Origin: JBLHKE01 sp047619485 | GTDB taxonomy: Bacteria > Verrucomicrobiota > Verrucomicrobiia > Verrucomicrobiales > DEV007 | Direction of reading: 5' to 3' | DNA length: 9,601 nucleotides | NCBI GenBank assembly: GCA_047619485.1 | Contig: JBLHKE010000269.1 | Location: 1-9,601 of the forward strand | Shown here: piece by piece, positions 1 to 7,600 of the stretch | Position numbering within the stretch: the first letter of the stretch is position 1 | Layout of the letters: the number at the start of each line of letters is the position of its first letter | Notes under the pieces: model-generated | The model's database searches: none | What the model saw: only the letters and a program-made list of their open reading frames with translations | Told to the model about the DNA's origin: nothing | Translations under genes and position numbers: made by a program

Positions 1-238
1 CGAGGCTGGCTCCGTCACTCCCGCCCGGCGCTGCGATGAGATCGAGGAACTCGTAAATCGCCTCCACGGATCTGGCAGTGAACTGCTGGCAAACTCGCTA
101 GCGGACTGGATCCGTCGTTGCCGAGAGATCCGCAAGCAGGCCAATCCCGATCTGCGTGGCGCAGCGCGCGGCATTTTGAAAAGCGCCTACCTGCACGGCC
201 TCTACACGCGTGCCCAGATGCTCAACCAGCTCGGCTGA
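1..238 (+). CDS. 3' end of an unrecognised protein-coding gene (78 codons visible)
   Basis: An open frame enters from the left edge (first whole codon at base 2) and ends at TGA 236-238, giving 78 residues of a C-terminus. The peptide is rich in Arg, Leu, Ala and Glu and looks wholly helical, for example EIEELVNRL near its start and SLADWIRRCREIRKQ in the middle, ending in AQMLNQLG. It contains two cysteines and no membrane segment. I do not recognise the family and assign no function. It is called coding because the frame stays open to the edge with a G/C-rich third-position pattern like that of the downstream genes, and because it stops 50 bp before the next gene on the same strand. Its helical, cytoplasmic-looking character differs from the exported beta-rich proteins downstream, so it may belong to a separate functional unit. 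Confidence 0.6.
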   Translation, partial: EAGSVTPARRCDEIEELVNRLHGSGSELLANSLADWIRRCREIRKQANPDLRGAARGILKSAYLHGLYTRAQMLNQLG

Positions 239-253
239 GCGCGGGCGTTGTAA

Positions 254-285
254 CGAATCCGATCCTAATGTAGGCTCGAATCCGA
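254..285. repeat. 9-bp direct repeat CGAATCCGA in the intergenic gap
   Basis: The word CGAATCCGA occurs at 254-262 and again at 277-285, 23 bp start to start, roughly two helical turns. Both copies lie in the 50-bp gap before the CotH-type gene. Spacing near a multiple of the helical repeat is what a dimeric regulator site can look like, but no regulator is suggested by the context and chance is a real alternative. The second copy overlaps the hairpin at 273-288. Confidence 0.3.
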
Positions 286-288
286 GCT
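273..288 (+). promoter_or_regulatory. Small hairpin abutting the start codon of the CotH-type gene
   Basis: GGCTCG (273-278) pairs with CGAGCT (283-288) around the loop AATC: five Watson-Crick pairs plus a closing G-U. The 3' arm touches the ATG at 289 and occupies the place where a Shine-Dalgarno sequence would be; none is visible. In mRNA this could modulate ribosome access. A five-pair stem can arise by chance, so the role is inferred. Confidence 0.35.
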
Positions 289-3200
289 ATGACCCGACCT
301 CCTTTTCGCCACCTCACCTTGCTACTTACCGCCTTGCTACTGCTATCGACAGCTGTGGGTGCGGCGGATTTCCACCCGATCACGAGCGCCACGACCTCGA
401 CCAGCAACGATCTTTGGGCGGTCTCGAACCTCATTCAGGGACCTGGTTCCGGTTTCAATTCGGCGCAGCCGCACACTGCGAATGGAACTGGTAGCGGCTA
501 TGCTTGGGTGACAGAGGCTCCCAACGGCGGCACCGGAGACTACTACGCCAATGGGGTTTCTGACCCCGTCCTCGTTTTCGACCTCGGCAGCAATCGGCAA
601 CTCAACGAAATTAGCACTTGGGGTTACGCCGACACCAACACCAATGGCGCGAAAGATTTCACCCTGCAATTCGCCACCAGTGCCGAAGGCCCCGGCAGTT
701 TTGGAAATTCGATCGACTACAGCCCGAGCTTCGATGCCGCGTTCCCGTCCGCCAATCGCGACAGCCATGTTTTTTCTGAAGTCGTCAGCGCCCGCTATGT
801 CGAGATGACCATCACCGGCAACTGGCGCGGTCAACAGGGCGGCACCGGTGGCGGCGATCGCGTCGGGCTCGGCGAGGTCGCGTTCGAAAACAACGTGCCG
901 AATCCCAATCCGATTATCGAAGTGGCTGGCGGTGTGAATTTCGGCAATTTTTCGACTGCTCCGGGCGTCGTGACAAGCAACCTGAGCATCAGCAACCTCG
1001 GCACCGACCTAGCGTTAGAAATCACGTCCGTTAGCATCCAGCCGGGAACGCCCGGCGCGGAGTATCTTTCTGTCGCCGGAGGAGCACTCACCATCTCTGC
1101 GGGTCAGAGTTCCGACCTGACGATCACTTTCGACGCGGGAGCGAACGAGGGTTGCTTCAGCGCCCAACTCGAACTCGCAACCAACGACCCCGAACGCCCG
1201 ACCGTAAACGTGCTCCTCATCGCCGGGGTCAACTGCGTGCCGGTGGAGCCTGACGAGCCGCTCTTCTCTGTCGACAGCGGCACGTTCACCAGTGATTTCC
1301 AACTCACTCTCACCACACCAACCCCAGGGGCGATCATCATCTACACAAGCGATGGAAGCGCGCCGTCAGCGCTGAACGGCACGAACTACTCGGGACCGAT
1401 CACCATCAACTCGAGCGCGCAGGTCCGCGCTGCGACCATCTCCGGTGATCTGCCCCCAGCGATCGCCACTGAGAACTACGTCCGCCTCGCCGCGGACGTG
1501 CAGGCCTACTCCTCTGCGCTGCCGATCCTGATCGTCGAGAACTACGGCGCCGGCACGATTCCCAACAAGGGATGGTCGACCAACACGCAGACCGGCGCGG
1601 GCCTGCAACAGCGGCCACACCAGCCGGCCTACCTGCAAATCGTCGATCGCGATCCTAACACTGACACCGCCAACATCGGTGCGACACCCGACCTGACTTC
1701 ACGCATCGGCATCCGCGTACGCGGGGCATTCTCTTCGACCTGGAACCCGAAGCCCTACTCGCTGGAGACTTGGAAAAAAGACGCCGACGAGGATCGCGAC
1801 GTGAGACCGCTCGGAATGCCGGACGAGTCCGACTGGGTTCTCTACTACCCGCACCCGGGCTACGATCGCAGCATGCTCTACAACACCTTCATCTGGGAGC
1901 TGGCGCGCGAGACCGGCCGCTACGGCAACGACTTCCGCTTCGTCGACGTGTTCGTCAACGAGAACGGTGGCGACCTGACGATGTCCGACCGTCGCGGCGT
2001 CTACGCCTTCGCGGAGAAAGTGAAACGCGGCGCGGACCGCATCGATTTTGAGAAACTCACCGACGACGGTGCGACCGGCGGATGGTTGCTCGGCATCAAC
2101 CGCATGGACGCGATCCCGCCCGGCGGGTTCCCGGCAGAAAACGGCGCAACATCGCCACAGTTTTTTCATACTGCCGGCCCGAACCGAACCCAACAGACGG
2201 CGCCAAACCAGCCAGGCGGGGGCGACGACATTCCGCGCCAGTACAACGCCTACATCAACTTCGAGAGCCCCAACGGATACCGCATCAACCCCGCCCAACG
2301 CGCGACCATTGAGGACTGGTTCCGGGAGTTCGAGGACGTTTTTTACGACGACGCCGTCTGGCGCGACCCGGTCAACGGCTACCGCAAGTACCTCAACACG
2401 CGCGATTTCATCGACTACTTCCACCTTCTGAATCTCGCCAAACAGGGCGATGGTTTGCTGATCAGCATGTTCCCGTGGGTGTCGTCCGGCGAGCGCAAGT
2501 TGCACATGGGACCGATGTGGGATTTCAACAACGGCGCCTACGGTAGCACCACCAATTCCCCACTCTACTTCCGCAAAGATCGATTGTGGTACCCGCGGCT
2601 GTTTCAGGATCCAGACTACAACCGCGAGTATGTCGATCGCTGGTACGAGCTACGCCGTGGACCGCTCGCTGATGACAACATGGACGGGATCATCGACCGC
2701 CAATCGGCCGAGATTACCGCCGGCCTAGCATCCGCGCAGGGCGCATCTGGTTGGAGCGGGCGGCTGAGCACGATGAAGGCCAATCTGCGCAACCGGGCAG
2801 CGTGGTTGGACTCGCAATTTTTCGCACCGCCTGAAATTAGCGAAATCGCTGGCTTCGTAACTCTCAACAACGCAAGCGGCACACCGGGCACGATTTTTTA
2901 CACCACCGACGGCAGCGACCCGCAACCACCTGACATGCCGACGGTGACCGAGACGATCCTCCTAGATCAAGGCACGACCGCGACCGCGCTGATCCCGTCT
3001 GAGACCAACGGTGGATCCACCCTAACATTGGCCGAATGGACGACCACCCCCCTGCCGCCAAATGACGCCAGCTGGATCGTCGGCACTACCGGGATCGGCT
3101 ACCAGTACGACGGGCTGATCGGGCTCGACGTTGAGGAGATGAAGGGTGAGAACGCCACGGCCTACGCGCGGATCCCGTTCGGTGTGACAGACCAGGCGAC

Positions 3201-4404
3201 GCTCGACCGCTGGAACCGCCTCACTTTGCGGATGAAAGTCGAGGATGGCTTCATCGCCTACCTCAACGGCATCAAGATCGAAGAATTCCAGGCTCCGGCC
3301 TCGCCAGATTGGGAATCGCTGGCGACCGCCAGCCACTCCGACAGCCTGGCGATCAATTTTATCGACTTCGACATTTCGGCGCACCTCGGCGAGTTGCAAG
3401 CTGGCAGCAACATGCTCGCCATCCACCTGCTCAACTCCAGCGTCGGCAGCAGCGATCTGCTCGCACTACCGCAGTTGGTCGCCGCCGAGGTCGGCAACTC
3501 GGTCCCCGGCGCGATGGCCTACGTCGGCCCGATCGAGCTGAGTTCCTCCGCAACCATCCGCGCACGCATTTTTTCCGAAAACGGCAATTGGTCGGCGATC
3601 AACGAGTCGACCTTCATCACTGGAACCCCCGCCGACGCCAGCAACCTAGTTGTGTCAGAGATCATGTACCATCCGATCGAGCCGCAGGTAGACTCCGAAT
3701 TCATCGAACTACAAAACATCAGCGAGACCGAGACCATCGACCTTACGCAAGTCGCGTTTACCGCGGGGATCGACTTCGTGTTCCCTACCGGCACGACGCT
3801 CGCCCCGGGGGAACGCATCGTCGTCTCGGGCTCTAATTTCAACAACGCCACGCGTCTCGCCAATAGTGGCGAACAGATTGTTCTGAGCGCAGCCAGCGGT
3901 TCGATCATCCGCGATTTCCGCTACTATGACAAATCGCCATGGCCAGAATCCGCAGACGGATCGGGCTTCAGCCTCGTCCTCATCGGCCCGTCTTCAAACC
4001 CCGATCACAAACTCCCAGAAAATTGGCGGCGCAGCTCGGCTGCTGGAGGATCACCCGGCGCTAGTGACGCGATCGAGTTCGTTGGAGATCCAGAAGCGGA
4101 CGATGACAATGATGGCATGCCGGCCTTGCTGGAACATCTCTTCGGCAGCTCCGACACGCTGGCGGGCGGCTCGCCGATCCGACTCGAGCTTGCCCCTGAT
4201 GGCGAAGTGTTGATCGAATTCCCACGAGATGCGGGAGCCGACAAACTCTCCGTCGTTTTCGAAAGTTCACCAGATCTGACAACCTGGTCGACCGAAGACG
4301 CGGTTTTAGAAAAAGTTACCGTTTCGCCATTTCCCAAGGAAAAGTGGCGCCTCGGCGCAGCCACCGGAGATCGAAAATTCCTGCGGATTCGAGTGGAAAA
4401 CTAG
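289..4404 (+). CDS. Secreted multidomain CotH-kinase-family protein with lamin-tail domain (1371 aa)
   Basis: ATG 289 is well fixed: an in-frame TAG lies at 271-273 with no other start between. Residues 1-26 form a Sec signal peptide (Arg/His n-region, Leu-rich core, cleavage near AVGA-A). Domains in order: a discoidin-like beta region (about 27-200); a Hydin/choice-of-anchor-like Ig domain (205-316) holding the only two cysteines, C289 and C316, a likely disulfide; a chitobiase/hexosaminidase C-terminal-like domain (325-398, YTSDGS at 352); and a CotH domain (about 410-840). CotH marks are IRVRG at 475, KPYSLE at 488, YAFAEKVKRG at 572 and MGPMWDFN at 740. A second chitobiase-like domain (849-1113) is split by an inserted jelly-roll-like module. 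A lamin-tail domain (about 1119-1232) follows, then an EF-hand-like loop (D1271, D1273, D1275, G1276, E1282) and a beta tail ending FLRIRVEN. CotH of Bacillus is a secretory-type kinase acting on spore-coat proteins; kinase activity here is unproven. No sorting signal or anchor is seen, so the product is probably released or surface-bound. Confidence 0.93.
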   Translation: MTRPPFRHLTLLLTALLLLSTAVGAADFHPITSATTSTSNDLWAVSNLIQGPGSGFNSAQPHTANGTGSGYAWVTEAPNGGTGDYYANGVSDPVLVFDLGSNRQLNEISTWGYADTNTNGAKDFTLQFATSAEGPGSFGNSIDYSPSFDAAFPSANRDSHVFSEVVSARYVEMTITGNWRGQQGGTGGGDRVGLGEVAFENNVPNPNPIIEVAGGVNFGNFSTAPGVVTSNLSISNLGTDLALEITSVSIQPGTPGAEYLSVAGGALTISAGQSSDLTITFDAGANEGCFSAQLELATNDPERPTVNVLLIAGVNCVPVEPDEPLFSVDSGTFTSDFQLTLTTPTPGAIIIYTSDGSAPSALNGTNYSGPITINSSAQVRAATISGDLPPAIATENYVRLAADVQAYSSALPILIVENYGAGTIPNKGWSTNTQTGAGLQQRPHQPAYLQIVDRDPNTDTANIGATPDLTSRIGIRVRGAFSSTWNPKPYSLETWKKDADEDRDVRPLGMPDESDWVLYYPHPGYDRSMLYNTFIWELARETGRYGNDFRFVDVFVNENGGDLTMSDRRGVYAFAEKVKRGADRIDFEKLTDDGATGGWLLGINRMDAIPPGGFPAENGATSPQFFHTAGPNRTQQTAPNQPGGGDDIPRQYNAYINFESPNGYRINPAQRATIEDWFREFEDVFYDDAVWRDPVNGYRKYLNTRDFIDYFHLLNLAKQGDGLLISMFPWVSSGERKLHMGPMWDFNNGAYGSTTNSPLYFRKDRLWYPRLFQDPDYNREYVDRWYELRRGPLADDNMDGIIDRQSAEITAGLASAQGASGWSGRLSTMKANLRNRAAWLDSQFFAPPEISEIAGFVTLNNASGTPGTIFYTTDGSDPQPPDMPTVTETILLDQGTTATALIPSETNGGSTLTLAEWTTTPLPPNDASWIVGTTGIGYQYDGLIGLDVEEMKGENATAYARIPFGVTDQATLDRWNRLTLRMKVEDGFIAYLNGIKIEEFQAPASPDWESLATASHSDSLAINFIDFDISAHLGELQAGSNMLAIHLLNSSVGSSDLLALPQLVAAEVGNSVPGAMAYVGPIELSSSATIRARIFSENGNWSAINESTFITGTPADASNLVVSEIMYHPIEPQVDSEFIELQNISETETIDLTQVAFTAGIDFVFPTGTTLAPGERIVVSGSNFNNATRLANSGEQIVLSAASGSIIRDFRYYDKSPWPESADGSGFSLVLIGPSSNPDHKLPENWRRSSAAGGSPGASDAIEFVGDPEADDDNDGMPALLEHLFGSSDTLAGGSPIRLELAPDGEVLIEFPRDAGADKLSVVFESSPDLTTWSTEDAVLEKVTVSPFPKEKWRLGAATGDRKFLRIRVEN

Positions 4405-4428
4405 ATCGGCGAGCCGCAGCGGCGATCT
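4403..4428 (+). terminator. Weak stem-loop at the CotH-gene stop codon, possible terminator
   Basis: AGATCG (4403-4408) pairs with CGATCT (4423-4428) around a 14-base GC-rich loop, overlapping the TAG stop. There is no T-tract after it, so it does not fit an ordinary intrinsic terminator; it could be a 3'-end processing or Rho-assisted stem, or chance. Confidence 0.2.
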
Positions 4429-4610
4429 AAGACCGCAATCTAGATATACTTTCCATTTAGATCCGCAGACTTGGAACAAGATTTGTCGATGATGCTTTGC
4501 CACCAAGCGGATCGCGCGCAGTCTCGCAGATCCGGCCGGGCACGGGCTAGTCGTTCGACTTCACAAATCGGCTACAAAACGAGCCGGTTCGGTGCTAGGG
4601 CTATCGAACC
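4405..4610. other. 206-bp intergenic region between the CotH-type and CRTAC1-type genes
   Basis: No open frame of convincing length and no tRNA-like fold is seen. The region holds the stem at the upstream stop codon, the motif TAGAT at 4402, 4441 and 4458, a TATACT hexamer at 4445-4450 resembling a -10 box but lacking a recognisable -35 partner 16-18 bp upstream, and a strong hairpin at its right end. The gap suggests that the CRTAC1-type gene has its own promoter and is not simply co-transcribed with the CotH-type gene, though no promoter can be placed with confidence. Confidence 0.6.
4586..4610 (+). promoter_or_regulatory. Nine-pair hairpin ending exactly at the CRTAC1 start codon
   Basis: GGTTCGGTG (4586-4594) pairs with TATCGAACC (4602-4610): seven Watson-Crick and two G-U pairs, all consecutive, closing a 7-base loop (CTAGGGC). 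The last base of the 3' arm is next to ATG 4611. The stem covers the usual Shine-Dalgarno site and no GGAGG-like sequence is present. As RNA it could restrict or shape initiation; as DNA the inverted GGTTCG/CGAACC arms could bind a dimeric repressor. Which of these, if either, is inference. Confidence 0.5.
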
Positions 4611-7600
4611 ATGGCTCCAATAGCAACACTGTGTTCTCTAGCTCGAGCAGCGATTCTTTCCGCGTTCGCCGTGACGGTTTTTTGCCAGTGCGCAAAGAAG
4701 CCGGACGAATCAGCGAAAGTTCCCGCGCAGGATGATCTCGATGCGCTCCCCCCGATCAGCAGCCGACCGCTCGCAGCGGCAGGCAGCGCCCCCGAGGGCG
4801 AGCCGCTGTTTGAAAAACTGGATTCGCAGCAGACCGGCATCGACTTTGTCCACGTCTGGGATCCGCAGACGCCATACGAAGCACAGCTGTTAAAGACCGG
4901 GTTCACTGGCGGTGGCGTGTGCCTCGGCGACTACGATCGCGATGGGCTGTGTGATATTTTCCTAACACGCCCACACGGCGGGCCCGAGCTCTACCGCAAC
5001 CTCGGCGGGTTCAAATTTGAAAAGGTGACCGTGGCGGCCGAATTACGATTTCCGAGTGCGCTCGCCGGCGGCTGTACGATGGCAGATGTCGACAACGACG
5101 GCTGGCTCGACCTCTACGTCTGCACCTACGGCGCCGACAACCAGCTGTTCATCAACCAGCGCGACGGCACATTCCGCGCAGCGAGCGGCGCCGCACGACC
5201 CAACCACGTCGGCGCCTCGGTGAAGACGATCTTCGCCGACTACGACAACGACGGCGACCTCGACGCCTTCATCGTCACCAACCGCTACGAGCCAACCGGA
5301 AATCCGAAGATCCGCTACTTGGGCACGCAGGGAAATTACACCGTCGCACCAGAGCACCAGGAACTAGTCGGCGTCATCAACCTACCTGAGCGGCAGCAGT
5401 TCGTGAAGGGCGCGGGATTCGACCACCTGTTCCGCAATGAGCTCGCCGAGACCGGCAAACTGGCGTGGAGCAACGTGACCAAAGCCGCCGGCATCACCGG
5501 GAATTTTCACGGGCTCGATGCGATCTGGTGGGACTACGATGACGATTCCGATCCGGATCTCTACATCGCCAATGACTTCACCGATCCCGATCAATTCCTC
5601 CGCAACAACGGCGACGGCACCTTCACTGACATCTCGAAGAAATCGCTGCCCCACACGCCGTGGTTCGCCATGGGCGCGGCGGCGGCCGACTACGATGGCG
5701 ATGGTTTGCTCGACCTGCTAGCGACCGACATGTCGGCGACCACTCACTACCGGGAAAAAATCTCGATGGGTGCAATGGATGCGGTGGCGTGGTTTCTCGA
5801 TTGGGCAGAGCCGCGTCAGTACATGCGCAACGCGCTGTATTTAAATAGCGGCACCGAGCGCTTCATGGAGGCCGCGTATCTGAGCGGGCTGGCGAGTTCT
5901 AACTGGACCTGGTCGGTCAAGGCGGCCGACCTCGATTGCGACGGGCGCGAGGATGTGTTCTTCACCAACGGCTTCCCGCGCGATTACAACAACGGTGATT
6001 TCGCCGCCGAGCTGAAGCGCTCCGGGAACAACAGCGCGGATGCTTGGCTGAGCGCCCCGGAACTGCGCGAGAAGAACCTCGCTTTCAGGAACGGCGGCGA
6101 GCTCCAATTCTCCGAAGTTGGCGACGCGTGGGGAATCGGTGAGGAGGGCATCAGTTTCGGATCCGCCGTGGGCGATCTCGATGGCGACGGCGACCTCGAT
6201 CTGGTGGTCAACCACTTCGGCGAAGCGCCAGGCGTGTTTCGCAACCGCAGCAGCGCCGACCGTCACCGCCTGCGGATCGAACTTGTCGGTCGGCACAGCA
6301 ACCGACAAGGCATCGGCGCGCGTGTCGATCTCGAACTGGCGAACGGCGAAAAACAGGTGCGTCAGCTCAATCCGGGAAACGGATTTATGTCCGCCGACGA
6401 AAGCGCGATCACCTTTGGTTTGGGGAGTTCTGACACCATCAAAAGACTGCTGATCCGCTGGCCCAATGGCGGCATCCAGCAGATCGAAGACGTCCAAGCA
6501 GATCACGCCTACACCATCGTCGAGCCGGTGAAGCCTGTAGCCGATCCGCATCTAACCAAACCGATCAGAGGGATGTTTACCTCCTCCGACCTACTCGCCA
6601 AAGCCGTCCACAGCGAGACACCGTTCGACGATTTCGCCGTCCAGCCGCTCCTGCCGAACAAACTCTCGCAGCTTGGACCAACGATGGCTTGGGGTGACAT
6701 CGACGGTGATGGCGATACCGATTTTTTCCTCGGTGGTGCCGCCGGGCAGGCGGGACAGATTTTCCTCCGGCAAAAAAACAGCAGTTTCACGGCGCTCGCC
6801 TCCCCCGCCCTCGGAGCGGACGCCACCTGTGAGGACATGGGTAGCGTGCTGGCGGACTTCGATGGCGATGCGGATCTTGACCTGTTCGTCGTCAGCGGTG
6901 GCGTCGAAAAATCACCACTGCAAGACCGGCTCTACCTGAACGATGGAAGCGGAACCTTTTCCCCTGCACCACGAGGCAGCCTGCCACCACTCTCCGACAG
7001 CGGCGGCTGTGTTGCGGCATCCGATTTCGATCACGATGGCGACCTCGACCTGTTCGTCGGGGGTCGCTGCGTGCCGGGCGCTTACCCCCGCTCGCCCGCC
7101 AGTCGGCTGCTGGCCAACGCGGATGGTAAATTCTCAGACGTGACCTTAGAGTTCGCACCCCACCTCCTCGAAGCTGGCATGCTCACTGACGCCGCCTGGT
7201 CAGACATCGACGGCGATGGTTGGCAAGATCTGATTCTCACCAGCGAATACGGACCAGTCAAAATTTGCCGCAACCAAGCAGGTGAGAAACTCGGCAACGA
7301 ATCGCTACCCGGCGCTGGTTGGTGGAATGCGATCGAAGCAGCCGATGTGGATGGCGACGGCGACAGCGATCTCATCGCCGGCAACCTAGGCCTCAACACC
7401 AAGTACCACCCGTCCCGCGATCACCCGCAGGTGCTCCTCTATGGCGATTTCTCCGGCGCGGGAAGATCCTCGATCGTCGAAGCCAAACCTGGCGAACGAG
7501 GATTGTTGCCGGTACGCGGCAAGAGCTGCTCTTCCGCAGCGATGCCGTTTCTAAAAGACAAATTCACCACCTACCATGACTTCGCCTCGGCATCGCTCGA

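Noticed and set aside
1699..2505. 268-codon open frame on the minus strand opposite the CotH domain
   Set aside because: It lies fully inside a gene with clear domain motifs and reads as a Val/Ala/Arg-rich low-information peptide with no recognisable motif, typical of antisense frames in GC-rich coding DNA.
4472..4487. Sigma-54-like element (TGGAAC, 5 bases, TTGT)
   Set aside because: The GG and TTG are in register, but the essential -12 GC is GT and the C after TGG is missing. One partial match in 206 bp is not enough.
4586..4610. GGTTCG motif suggesting a tRNA T-arm
   Set aside because: No matching acceptor, D or anticodon stems are found upstream; the bases form a simple hairpin instead.
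4461..4870. Ten-base word ATCCGCAGAC at 4461-4470 and 4861-4870
   Set aside because: A single pair with one copy inside coding sequence and no flanking similarity; consistent with chance.
5841..6551. 236-codon open frame on the minus strand opposite the CRTAC1 gene
   Set aside because: Antisense to the FG-GAP and UnbV repeats; its repeated AVAVAIEI-like stretches mirror the complementary DxDxDG codons.
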